Under the pieces are notes generated by a model. That model made no database searches. It had not been told where the DNA came from and worked only from the letters and a program-made list of their open reading frames with translations. From Ananas comosus (lineage: Eukaryota > Streptophyta > Magnoliopsida > Poales > Bromeliaceae), in NCBI RefSeq assembly GCF_001540865.1, contig NC_033642.1, positions 4,139,950 through 4,203,949 of the forward strand: DNA of 64,000 nt. Reading direction: 5' to 3'. The position numbers and the translations under genes were made by a program. Positions 47,337 to 57,845 of this stretch are shown here, one piece after another (within the stretch, counting starts at the first letter, position 1; every line of letters starts with the position of its first letter).

Positions 47337-47480
47337 GAGTATGTTTATCGTGGATGTAAGAGTTCGTTCATAGCAAGATAAGTATGTTTATCGTGGATGT
47401 ATGAGTTCGCTCTTTTCTATGACGGTGTCAATGTCGCGACGATAAGTATGTTTATCGTGGATGTAAGAGTTCGTTCGAGG
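47337..47480 (+). repeat. Three copies of a 31-bp unit before RT
   Basis: GTATGTTTATCGTGGATGTA followed by AGAGTTCGTTC occurs at 47340, 47385 and 47448 with one or two changes, within the protease-RT linker. Confidence 0.8.
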
Positions 47481-48363
47481 AAGCTAATTAATAGTAGTTG
47501 CGTGGCTTATTTGCCGACGGTGGTGGAGATTCAAAAGGAGATTCCTATACTTGGAGATATTGCTGTAGTCCGGGAGTTTCCAGATGTATTTCCTGCGGAG
47601 TTGCCGGGATTGCCATCGGACCGGGAAATCGAGTTCGTCATTGACTTGGTTCTCGGGACTGTGACAATTTCAAAGGCCCCGTATAGAATAGCACCGGCTG
47701 AGTTGAAAGAATTGAAAGCTCAATTGCAAGATCTTCTCGACAAGGGTTTCGTAAAGTCAATTGTGTCTCATTGGGTAGCTCCGGTGCTATTTGTAAAGAA
47801 AAAGAATGAAACGCTCTGCCTTTGTGTGGATTATCGCAAATTAAATAAAGTTACAATAAAAAATAAGTACCTGTTGCATCGAATTGATGATTTATTCGAT
47901 CAGTTGCAAGGGTCTCGGGTGTATTCAAAGATTGATCTCCAGTCGGGATACCACCAGTTGAAAATTAAGCCGGAGGATGTGCATAAAATGGCGTTTCAAA
48001 CGCGTCATGGACACTATGAATTCACGATTATGCCGTTCGAGCTTACTGATGCCCATGCAGCATTTATGGATTTAATGAACCGTGTTTTCAAAACTTTGTT
48101 GGATCGATGTGTCGTAGTGTTCATAGATGACATATTGATCTATTCTCACAGTTAAAAAGAGCACGAGGAGCATTTGAGAACTGTGTTGCAGATTCTTCGA
48201 GAAAAGAAGCTCTATGCAAAATTGAAGAAGTGCGACTTTTGGCTTCGTGAGGTCGCCTTCTTAGGCCATGTGATATCCGAGGGTGGTATAGCTATCGACC
48301 TGAGGAAAGTTGAGGCAATTAAACATTGGCCTTGCCCGACGAGTGTTGTGGAGATTCGTTGCC
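47397..48363 (+). pseudogene. Del/Tekay-like reverse transcriptase, truncated
   Basis: RT motifs in order: [73 protein letters not shown] (catalytic DD), then, after a [23 protein letters not shown] and [16 protein letters not shown]. It stops at VVEIR, where a Micron-like element starts. RNase H, integrase and chromodomain are absent from the window. Confidence 0.9.
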
Positions 48364-48911
48364 ACTATCGATAGCAAACGGGCTCCTTTGCCACCCATTT
48401 ATTTTCGATGATGGAGCCTCCAAATCGACGATCGACACCGTTGAACATGATCTATACCACTTGAAGGGTTTAGAAATCAAATTTCATACATTTTCGATAT
48501 TGTTCTCTTATTCATCGAGTGGACACAAAAATGAACGGTTGAAAATGAATATTCTTTAAAAAATGATGATAGAAGACTTGTAATCAAGATCAAGAGTATA
48601 GATCTTGTTTTAAATAGTTTAAAGAATTTTCTAACAAAAATTCAATTGATTTGGATATCTTTACACCGTTAAACGAGAAACGCCTCATATCGATCATTAA
48701 AATTACAAAATTTGAAACCCTTTGATCATTAGACAAATGATGTCGAAAAGATTTGAAATTTGATTTCTAAACACTTCAAGTGGTATAGATCATGGTCAAC
48801 GATATCGATTGACGATTTGAATGCTCTATCATTGAAAATAAATAGGTGGCAACGAAGCCCGTTTGCTATTGATACTATTCTGGCTCATAAGAGTATAGTA
48901 GCCAAACTATA
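48364..48911. mobile_element. Micron-like TIR element ending the Del/Tekay element
   Basis: Starts ACTATCGATAGCAAACGGGC, with right arm GAAGCCCGTTTGCTATTGAT and a longer right tail GTAGCCAAACT. It is closely related to the copy at 55478 in the starch synthase leader intron. Confidence 0.8.
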
Positions 48912-48919
48912 TATATATA

Positions 48920-48920
48920 N
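48920..48920. other. Single-N assembly join
   Basis: One N after a short (TA)n. Downstream sequence starts within another small element, so contiguity is uncertain. Confidence 0.9.
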
Positions 48921-49005
48921 CTAACCATATATTTTTTAATCTAAAGGCTAAAAACATACAAGCACCAATGTCTTGGTACTTTCAAAAGCATAGGAGCTCA
49001 ATTAT
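48921..49005. mobile_element. Right half of an AGCACCAA-type TIR element
   Basis: CAAGCACCAATGTCTTGGTA and AAAAGCATAGGAGCTCAATT match the right end of the element at 51046. The left part is lost at the N. Confidence 0.45.
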
Positions 49006-49021
49006 ATATATATATATATAT

Positions 49022-49547
49022 AGTCTGGCTACTATACTCTTATGAGTACGATCGCCCTCGTACTTATAAGTCGTTTTTAATGATAGAGCTTCCGAATCGA
49101 CGATCAATACCGTTAAACATTATCTAGAGTATTTAAAACTTCTAGAAATTAAATTTTATAATTTTTTGACATCATTTACCTTACGATCGAAAGGTCACAA
49201 AATTGACAATTTTTAACGGCCGGTATGGGATATTTGCTAGTTTAACGGCGTAAAGAATTGGAATCGGTTGAATTTTTGATAGAAAATTTTATTCACTACC
49301 TAGATCTAGATCAATAACTCCGATCTTAAATTGAAGGATTTTTAGGACGTCGTTCGATTTCGATTGTTCATTTTATACCCGTTTGATGGACTTTATTATG
49401 ATTTCAAAAAATTACGAAATTTATTTTCTAGAAGCTTCAAATACTCTAGATCATATTTAACGGAGTGGATCGTCGATTCGGAAGCTCCATCATCGAAAAC
49501 AACTTATGAGTACGAAGGACTCTATACTCATAAGAGTATAGTAGCCC

Positions 49548-49551
<4 letters not shown>
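49022..49551. mobile_element. Micron-like TIR element
   Basis: 530 bp; ends TAGTCTGGCTACTATACTCT and AGAGTATAGTAGCCCTAC pair. It is flanked by (TA)n on both sides. Same subfamily as 27328-27874. Confidence 0.8.

Positions 49552-49597
<46 letters not shown>
49552..49597. repeat. (TA)n microsatellite
   Basis: About 22 uninterrupted TA units between two elements. Confidence 0.98.
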
Positions 49598-49599
<2 letters not shown>

Positions 49600-49601
<2 letters not shown>

Positions 49602-49850
49602 GAAAAACGCACTTTTTTGCTATCAAGTCTTTTAATTCTTTGAACTGAAAATTATATAGGGTTCAGTATTGATTATTAGTCGCGGGTTAGAGTTGAGTGG
49701 TCCCCCTAGGGGTTGAGTGGTCCCACTTGGGTTATAGTATTTAATCCATTGGTTAGAATAATTTGAAAAGATTGATCCAAAGGCTAAAAATTCGCGTAGC
49801 AAACCGTGTGGATTTTGACTATAATAGTAGCTCCAGTAAAACTCTTTTAT
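49600..49850. mobile_element. Small element between TA tracts
   Basis: About 250 bp with GTTGAGTGGTCCC in two copies and end words TTGCTATCA and TGACTATAATAGTAGC. Its superfamily is unknown, but it ends in TA repeats like its neighbours. Confidence 0.4.
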
Positions 49851-49870
49851 CTCTCTCTCATATATATATA

Positions 49871-50130
49871 TACTAAGCTTGAATACTATTAATCAGCGAA
49901 CCAATGACATTGGTGCTATTAAGTTTTCGCGTTGGATTAAAAGATAATGTGACTATGATGTTAGGCGATGATGGTAGCCCCCCTAAGTTGAGGTGGTGGC
50001 TTGGATTGAATAGTATACATCTAAGCGGTTAAAAATAATCAAAGGGTGTTAATTCTAACGGCAGAAAATCTGATACACCCATAGTGCTTTGGTATACTAT
50101 AGCATAGCAGCCGGACTCTATATATATTAT
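49871..50130. mobile_element. AGCACCAA-type TIR element
   Basis: Left AATACTATTAATCAGCGAAC and CATTGGTGCTATT; right CATAGTGCTTTGGTATACTA and GCAGCCGGACTCTATATA. Confidence 0.5.
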
Positions 50131-50234
50131 ACTATTATATATTATACTATATATATTAAGGATATGAGTAGAGGCCGAGGCGAAGGAAGAGAGAGAGATG
50201 AAGAGAGAGAGAAGAGAGCCTAGGCTCCTATGCT

Positions 50235-50720
50235 TTCCGAAAGTACACGAGGCCTCCAGTGTTGTAAGTTGTTAATGATAGAACGTCCCTGATTCGGCGA
50301 TCGGTGTCCCGCTTTTAACAGATCTGACGGTCTATGGAATATCTAGAAACAAATTCATAATTTTTGACTTCGTTTGCCTTACTGTGAACGAGCTAGCCTC
50401 AAAATGACGCGTTTGAAAAATAAAATGCTCATAAAAAACATTGTGATAATGTATCAAATTTCAAAAATCGGAAAGTATTGCTTCTGTCTTGATGGTTAAG
50501 TAGAATTTTCTATTAAATTTCCATGTAATTTGGATACTTCTACACCGTTGAATCTTAAAACAGGCCATCATCGGCCATTAAAAATAGTCATTTTTGAGAC
50601 CCTGTTGTCGTGTAAATGATGTCGAAAAATTATAACTTACTAGATTAGTCCAATAGCATAGATTATACCATCTGCGAAATACACCTTCAAGTATGGAGGC
50701 CTCCGTACTTCGAAACACGG
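50235..50720. mobile_element. Micron-like element, diverged
   Basis: Left GTACACGAGGCCTCCAG, right GTATGGAGGCCTCCGTAC. The core TTAATGATAGAACGTCCC and GATTCGGCGATCGG is recognisable but drifted. Confidence 0.6.
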
Positions 50721-50737
50721 GAACCGTACTTAATATA

Positions 50738-50782
<45 letters not shown>

Positions 50783-50784
<2 letters not shown>

Positions 50785-51028
50785 TAGAGTGGACTGGGCT
50801 ACTATTAGTAGCAAAATTCCATTATTGGCTACATTGATTTTTAGCTTGGATCAACTCTTTTTCATATTTTTACCATTGGATTAAATACTATAACCCAGTG
50901 GGGGACGCACTGCACTCTAACCGACTAAATATCATCCCGACCGCATACATTTTCACATCTAAGGGTTAAAAATTTGAATAGGCAAAAAAAGCGTTTCTAT
51001 TAATAGTATTCACAGCCTAATCTAATAT
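50783..51028. mobile_element. Small TIR element (GGCTACTATTAGTAGC type)
   Basis: Left AGTGGACTGGGCTACTATTA, right TTAATAGTATTCACAGCC. TA microsatellites flank both ends. Confidence 0.5.
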
Positions 51029-51045
51029 ATATATATATATAATAT

Positions 51046-51272
51046 ATAGAGTTCGGCTATGTGCTTGTAAAAGCACCAAGCTTTGGTGCTTTTAAATTTT
51101 TTACCGTTAGATCTACCTTTGATCATTTTCACCACGTAGATTATAAAATATACAACCAACCATCCACTGGGATCAATAGGTCCATATCACAACATACATT
51201 ATAAATCCAAATGGTGCAAAAATACTACAAACCAATAACTTTGATTACTTTTAAAAGCATAGGAGCTCCAAT

Positions 51273-51282
<10 letters not shown>
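51046..51282. mobile_element. AGCACCAAG-type TIR element
   Basis: Left AGAGTTCGGCTATGTGCTTG then AAAAGCACCAAG; right TTACTTTTAAAAGCATAGGA. A CT/TA microsatellite follows. Confidence 0.5.

Positions 51283-51350
<68 letters not shown>
51283..51350. repeat. (CT)n-(TA)n microsatellite
   Basis: About 20 CT units then about 12 TA units. Confidence 0.97.
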
Positions 51351-51352
<2 letters not shown>

Positions 51353-51954
51353 ATTTGAATTTTTGAAATTTCTAATTGAATTTAGTTCAAATTTCAAAGT
51401 TTAGAGTCCTAGATATTACAGGTATATTATAATTTCACATATATCAAAATTTACTTGATTTTTTAGGTAACAAGAGAACTTAGTACAAGATAATTTTCTA
51501 GCTTGATAGCTTGGCCTTACCAAAAATCTAAATTTAACTATTTACATATACTCAACTGACTCTTTAATTACTGACTCTTTAAATTCTAGAAACTTTCGAA
51601 TTCTTAAAAAAACTTTTGACTTCTCAAAATAATTTTATATTCCTAAATAAATTTATAAGTAATAAAGTAATTTAGACTTTGAATTCAAAATTTAAGCTCA
51701 AAGTCTACCTTGAATTATATATTTGAAATATAATCATATTTAATGAAATAAAATACAAATTAAAATTTTAATTAAAAATTGAGATCGTTATCTACTTAAT
51801 GAATTAATAATAGATGATTTTTTAATATTTTTATAACAAAACATATCTATAATTAATTCAAAATTTTAAAATTTTAATTTCAAACTTAAATTCAAAATTG
51901 AATTCAATTAAAATACATATTCAAAATCAAATTAAAATGATAAATTATATAATT
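51351..51954. other. AT-rich intergenic sequence
   Basis: No element ends or genes recognised. Confidence 0.5.
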
Positions 51955-53430
51955 AATAAAAATAAATACGTTTATTAAGAGAGTATGCGAATGGTCTTTA
52001 AAATTTAATTTTTATGCGTATTTAATTTAATATTAAATGCTATATTTATTACGACGGTATATGTAGGGATGTAAAACGGGCCGGGCGGCTTGTCGGCTGC
52101 TCGACCCGGCATGATCCCGGGCCGGGCCGCAGCACGGCACGGGTACTATAGCACCCGTGCCGGGTCGGCCCGGCTTGATAGTTTGTGCCGTGCCGGGCCA
52201 ACACTTTTCGGCTCGACGGCTCTGCTCGTAACGGCCTGGGCCGTGCCGGGCTGGGCAGAGGCCGGCGGCCAGCACGACCCATACCCCAAGCCTAAGGCAA
52301 AATTGCCCTGGGCTTAGGGTCAAAGCTCCTGGGGAGAAGGGCTTCTCCTCAGGATCTCCTCTCCCAAGGTCTGCAGTGGCCGACCTTAGGAAAGGGGTTT
52401 TAGTCCATCGGACCAACTTAAACAAGTTGGTCCGATGGACCAAAATCCATTAATTACATTTAAAATAATAAATAATAATTTATTTAATTTTTTAGAAAAA
52501 TTAAAATATTTATAAATTTAAAAATTTTTAATCACAATATAAATTTAAATAGAAATACTTAATTAATCATAATTTAAAATTTTATATTTTTTAAAAAAAA
52601 TTAAAAATAAAATTTTAAAGGGCTGACCCGAAGCTCGGCCTGGCCTGGCCCGGCCCGGACCTTCCGGACCGGGCGGATTGTTGGTGCATCCGGCCCGGCA
52701 CGGCCCGGCACGGTACGGATGTAAATCCGGGCCGGGCGGGGCCAACTCCTTGCCTGTTTCGGCCCGGGTAACATTACACCCCTAGGTATATGAATGGTTT
52801 TAGAGACATTTATCAATTGGTAAATATAACTTACTAAAATACTCTTCATACAAAAGAGTGAGGAAAATTTATTAAGATTAATTAAGTATAATAATTTTAA
52901 ATTTGAACTATAATTTTAATCTTTGAATTAAAATTTGAATTTTTGTTCTAAATTGCAATTGTACATCAAAATTATTAATCTAAATTTAATTTTTACTTTT
53001 TAATTCAAATTTTATTTAACATTGAGTTGAACCACCCGTGGTTCATCTAATATTATGTTTATGTAATTAGTATAAAAAAATACATTTATTAAGATAGTAT
53101 GCGGAATTTAGGACATATAAATTTAATTTTTATGCATATTTAATTTAATATTACAAGTTATAAATATTAAGAGGGTATGTGAAAAGATTTAGAGATATTT
53201 ATTAATGGATAAATATAACTTATTAAAATACCCTTCACACAAAAGGGTGAGAAAAAATTATTATAACTAATTAACAATAATAATTTTCAATTTGAACTAT
53301 AACTTTAATCTTGAATTAAAATTTGAATTTCTATTCTAAATTTCAATTACACGTCAAAGCTATAAATCTAAATTTAAGTTTAATTTTTTTAATTCAAAGT
53401 GTATTTACATTGAGTTAAGCCATTCGAAAT
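51955..53430 (+). repeat. AT-rich tandem duplication, two units of about 350-400 bp
   Basis: Unit A starts near 51955 (ATACGTTTATTAAGAGAGTA) and, after the inserted hAT-like element, runs to about 53075. Unit B starts near 53080 (ATACATTTATTAAGATAGTA) and runs to about 53430. Shared internal landmarks are TTTAATTTTTATGC, TTTAGAGA(C/T)ATTTAT and AATAC(T/C)CTTCA. Moderately diverged. Confidence 0.65.
52064..52784. mobile_element. Non-autonomous hAT-like element
   Basis: 721 bp with ends TAGGGATGTAA and TTACACCCCTA, flanked by a perfect 8-bp target duplication GGTATATG (52056-52063 and 52785-52792), as hAT transposons make. Both ends are GC-rich (GGGCCGGGC words), the centre AT-rich. Long frames in the GC part are artefacts. 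Confidence 0.88.
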
Positions 53431-54299
53431 TCTCTGGATTTAAAAATTAAGTTCACATTTAAATTTACAATTTGTTATAATACGTCAAATTAGAATATTG
53501 AAATTAAAGATCTAAAAATACATTTCCATTATTCAATATAAATTTATTTGACATGTTGCTAACGAAAAGATTTTATTTATAAAACTGTCTGTGAAGCATT
53601 TATTATCTTTAAAATCTATAATGTAATTAAAATTTAATATGAGTGAGTGGGCGAGGAAGATGTTGGACTAGGGTTTAAAAGATGAAAAACAGTGAACTAT
53701 TCATTGCTTTTATCGATGGTGGACGGTTTACCGCTTTTAAAAGTGGTGAACAACTCACAATTTTTAAACGTGGTGAATGATTTACCGCATATGAATGCGA
53801 TAAACTATTCACCACTTCTATCGATTTTATGACCCAACAAGTTGGGATAAAAATCTTATAAATGTAGTATGCGGTGAATCATTCACCGTCTTTATTATTT
53901 TTATTACCCAAAAGTTGAGCCGGTAGATTTGAAGCCTAGTTTTATACATAAATTTTATAGAAGACTTTTTAAAATTCGAATATTTCATGAGATTAATTCT
54001 TAAAAAAATTTTGAAGAAAATCTATTATGTAGCAGGTATACTATATTATCTATATCTAACGTCTCTTCTTTTAAGGAAAAATAAAATAATTTTTTTAAAA
54101 AATTATAATGAAATAAATGAATTTAAAAAAAAGTGATTTGATTGTTTGGAGACACAAGACCATTATTTTTTTATTAATTTTTTTTTTTTATGTGATGGGG
54201 CTACAAATTTTCTCATTTAATGTATATTTTAAATAAATTAAAATTTAAAGCAGTGAGACAACATGATTAGAGAGAGATGAAAAAATACATGAAATGACG
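53431..54299. other. AT-rich intergenic sequence with decayed GGTGAA/TTCACC palindromes
   Basis: Between 53690 and 53895 half sites such as GTGAACTATTCA, GTGGTGAATGATTTACC and CGGTGAATCATTCACCG recur, a worn version of the array at 2620-3500. No gene is seen. Confidence 0.5.
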
Positions 54300-54555
54300 T
54301 GACAGCATCTATTGTGACACGGCTTCAATTACCGTTCGTCCGTGAGCCTCCGCTCGTATGTTCGCCCGTGGTGCTTCTGGCGTGCTGGGTCCCACTCCTC
54401 GTGGCCCTCCACGCGTAGCGACACTGCGATCAAGAGTAACCGCTAGGTTGCGGCCGCGTGGCGCTCTTTTGGGTCTGCGTCGACGGATTCGTACAAAATC
54501 CCAGGCGCCAGCTGGGGTGTCCTCACCGAGGAAACAAGCTGGAGGAGTGATTATT
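54300..54555 (+). promoter_or_regulatory. Probable starch synthase promoter region
   Basis: A GC-rich island after 2 kb of AT-rich DNA, directly before the proposed leader exon. No clear TATA box; ATTATTAATACTAAC at about 54549 is the only AT word near the expected place. Open frames on both strands here are composition effects. Confidence 0.4.
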
Positions 54556-54686
54556 AATACTAACACTCCGTTGTTGCAGAGCGAAGGCAGAGTGAGAGAG
54601 AGGAGAGCGAGAGTGTCGTGTCCTTCTGCTCTGCTCGATCGTTCCTCTTGTTGCCCTCCGTCCGCGGCCGGTCGCAAACAGATCAG
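54556..54686 (+). other. Proposed noncoding first exon of the starch synthase gene
   Basis: A GAGAG-rich leader-like stretch ending CAGATCAG|GTGCGATCTC, a good donor. Waxy-type genes have a 5' UTR intron. The acceptor would be TTAATTTTCAG (56312) or GTCTGATTGCAG (56358). The exon start is a guess. Confidence 0.45.
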
Positions 54687-56357
54687 GTGCGATCTCTTAC
54701 TAAGGAGTTTTAATTAGTATTAGTATAGCGGTTGCTGGGTGCTCGCTCTATCTGACAATCATGAAATGATTCTCATCTCATAATGTGCTGTGCGAGAGAA
54801 TAAGAGCGTTGTCGCTGTTATTTTTGCTTCTCTTGTTTGGATCGCATTTGATCTTGTGACGGTTTGGAAAGTTTTATCTGATCACGTGATCGTTTTATCT
54901 TGGTTTGGTTTATATTCTTCCTAATTAACTTCTCAAAAAAAAAAAAAAAAGGAAAATTTGTTATACTTTATAAGAAATTAAGATCTTACATTCTGTCGTG
55001 ATTTCGATTTCTATATCCGGATCGAAAACGGCGATTCTTGCTCGTGATTCGTTCTCGTTCATGATCTGCAAAAGAGCGGGACGTTTCAAGTCTATTCCCT
55101 TATTCCAGTGATGAAACCATCACAGAAAATTAGGATTAGAATTAGGCCGGTACTCCCGTATATTATATATATACATAATCTAATGTAAGGATGCTAAATT
55201 ACGTCCGTCCATCAAGAACGTATCCAGAGACATCCTAACCGTTGAATCTACCATATCTTTATAGATCATTTTGAATAGATTGACTGTATGTTTATGGATC
55301 GCCTTGCATAAATCGCGTGGGCCACATCCAACAAAATTTGCTTAGAGATGGATGGATTTCTATATAGCAGATGTCGATTCATAGGTCCAAGTGCATATTT
55401 GAGACCGTTCATATTATTCTTTTAGCTTCCAATACTCAGTATTTTCTTGGTTTGGTCGGCTAAAGGTGTGTATATATAGAGTTGAGCTAGAATACTATCG
55501 ATAGCAAATCGGCACTTTTGCCACCCATTTTTTTTCGATGATGGAGCCTCCAAATCGACGATCGGCACCGTTGAACATGATCTATACCACTTGAATTGTT
55601 TAGAAATCAAATTTCAAATCTTTTCGACATCATTTGCCTAATGATCAAAGGGTTTCAAAATTTGTAATTTTAATGGTCGATATGAGGCGTTTTCTCGTTT
55701 AATGGCGTAAAGATATCCAAATCAATTGAATTTTTGTTAGAAAATTCTTTAAACCATTTAAAACAAGATCTATACTCTTGATCTTGATTACAAGACTCCT
55801 ATCATCATTTTTTAAAGAATATTCATTTTCAGCCGTTCATTTTTGTGTCCACTCGATGAATAAGAGAACAATATCGAAAATGTATGAAATTTGATTTCTA
55901 AATACTTCAAATGGTATAAATCATATTCAACGGTGCCGATCGTCGATTTGGAGGCTCTATCATCGAAAACAAATGGGTGGCAACGGAGCCCGTTTGCTAT
56001 CGATAGCATTCTAGCTCAACTCTGTACATATATGTGCAAGCCCTGTTCTGAAATTTTAGCTCTAATAGTTGTTCAATTAACTATTTAAGATGGTAGCTTG
56101 CTGTGTTGAGTATGGGACCTTTCTCGTTGAATTTTAAAATCATGAAAGGCCTTATAATTATATTAATCAATTGTTGTTAAATTGAATAGTCTGGCTATTT
56201 TGATAGTGCCGAGTCAACTAAGAGTGGGTTCTTCCAAGTGAATTTAAAGAATGAGAAGTGCTGATAGAAACATGGTTAACATCTTGTTATTATAGATTTT
56301 GTTAATTTTCAGGGAAATTAGCATATTTGTGTATCGGCTCTAGTGGGTCTGATTGCA
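54687..56357 (+). other. Proposed starch synthase leader intron
   Basis: About 1.6-1.7 kb, containing an A run at about 54939, a block at 55160-55440 without a recognised element, and a complete Micron-like element (55478-56023). Confidence 0.4.
55478..56023. mobile_element. Micron-like TIR element in the leader intron
   Basis: 546 bp; ends AGAGTTGAGCTAGAATACTA and TAGCATTCTAGCTCAACTCT are near-perfect inverses. The arms are about 150 bp and include GGCACTTTTGCCACCCA / TGGGTGGCAACGGAGCC. TATATA flanks. Nearest relative in the window: 48364-48911. Confidence 0.85.
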
Positions 56358-56393
56358 GAAAATTTCTTTTATCCTGTTAGGCTACGACCTCTG

Positions 56394-57349
56394 ATGGCTA
56401 TTGTGTGTGCATCTCAATTCGTCTCAAAGTGCCTGCATGCCAAGTATGGCACTGCAACTGATTCAAAGTCGAGAACATTCCAGAACAAGAAGATTGCTGA
56501 CTTTAAGAATCAACTCGCTGCTCACCATGGACTGAGATCTCAAAACTTTGTAGACTTGCTTCAGATGAGGACTAACGTGAAAGCAAAATCGAAGCAAGCC
56601 AAGAAAGGCTCTGCTAGTGCAGGCCGGAGACCCTGTGCCGTAGTCATCTGTGGGAAAGGGATAAACATAGTCTTTGTTGGAGCTGAGATGGCTCCGTGGA
56701 GCAAGACAGGGGGCCTTGGTGATGTTCTTGGAGGACTCCCGCCAGCCATGGCGGTAATTAGCTTGCATTTCTTTGATGGCCAAGTAAATTCACTCGTCTT
56801 TTAATATGTTGTTAAACTATATTGTTAGCTGATCCTTTTTTCAGGCAAATGGACACCGAGTCATGGCCATAGCACCGCGTTATGATCAATACAGAGATGC
56901 GTGGGATACAAGTGTTTTGGTTGAGGTATTCACTCAACTTAATGAAGCTAAACTTGTAGCACTTTGTATTCTTCCATTTTCTATGTCCTTTGTAACTGTG
57001 CCAAGAAATTTTCTTTTTCTTATCTTTTTTTTTTTTGGGGGGGGGGGCTCGAAACAGTTGAAAGTTGGGGACAGGTATGAAACTGTGCGGTTTTTCCACT
57101 GCTACAAGAGAGGGGTTGATCGTGTTTTTGTGGACCACCCAATGTTTCTTGAGAAGGTCCCGATTCTTTGTCTTTCTTAGGTTTCTATTCTCCTAGAAAA
57201 GAGTATGTTGGTGTTATTTTAAACTAATATTGAGCATAACTTCATATCTTAATACTTAGGTCTGGGGGAAAACTGGTGGCAAGATATATGGTCCAACCAC
57301 TGGAACAGACTATGAGGACAATCAACTTCGCTTCCTCCTTATGTGCCTC
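56394..57349 (+). CDS. GBSS: Granule-bound starch synthase, 5' part (four coding exons, partial)
   Basis: Makes amylose from ADP-glucose on starch granules in plastids. Exons: 56394-56753, 56845-56925, 57058-57156 and 57260-57349 (360, 81, 99 and 90 nt, all phase 0), giving 210 codons. Residues 1 to about 80 are Ser/Lys/Gln-rich with few acids, a plastid transit peptide. [18 protein letters not shown] begins the GT5 domain; [17 protein letters not shown] (104-120) is the ADP-glucose-binding motif in its GBSS form. [34 protein letters not shown] and [12 protein letters not shown] follow. GBSS proteins are about 600 residues; the remaining exons are not found up to the window end. Exon 4 ends TGCCTC|GTTAGT, where I expect TGCCAG: a Gln-to-Leu change and a weakened donor. 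The start at 56394 is preferred over an in-frame ATG at 56343 because an intron acceptor lies between them. Confidence 0.9.
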
Positions 57350-57845
57350 GTTAGTTCTTTTTATATATTTTTTTTCTTAAGCCTAGTCAGAAATAATGTT
57401 ATAATGTCCTGGATCATATTATTTTCTTCTGAATATTTAGTTTGATATGTTTTTTGCATTGTAAATCAGCAGTCTCATATAGTAAAACATCTTGACATGT
57501 CGGATTAGTAATCCACTCAATCAGCGCATGTAGTAGAACAGGCGATATATGAATCATCTGATAGAACTTATGGTTAATTTTGATATGAATAACTTGATGT
57601 TATATCAGGCTTGCTAGATGTTGATTAACTGAACTGAGATTATGCTATTATTTTTATTAAAATGTGGCATCTTCTCTTGCATCTGGAGAGAAATGCTCAA
57701 AGATCCTTGACCTATTACCTAGCTTAAGCTTCCCATTCTTTGCAGCCTGCTTGAGAATTAAATGTGTTTCCCGTCATTTATGGTGGAACGAATGCATTTG
57801 TTTCCTGGCAAATTTAGACACTAGTTTTGTTCTGTCAAAGAGCAA
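57350..57845. other. Starch synthase intron 4 or broken 3' part
   Basis: No following exon is recognised. The frame at 57664-57909 and the acceptor-like TTCTTTGCAG at 57744 do not continue the protein. Confidence 0.5.

Noticed and set aside
54309..54717. 119-122-codon frames upstream of the starch synthase
   Set aside because: Open on both strands of a GC-rich island and interrupted by a donor site; more consistent with promoter and leader.
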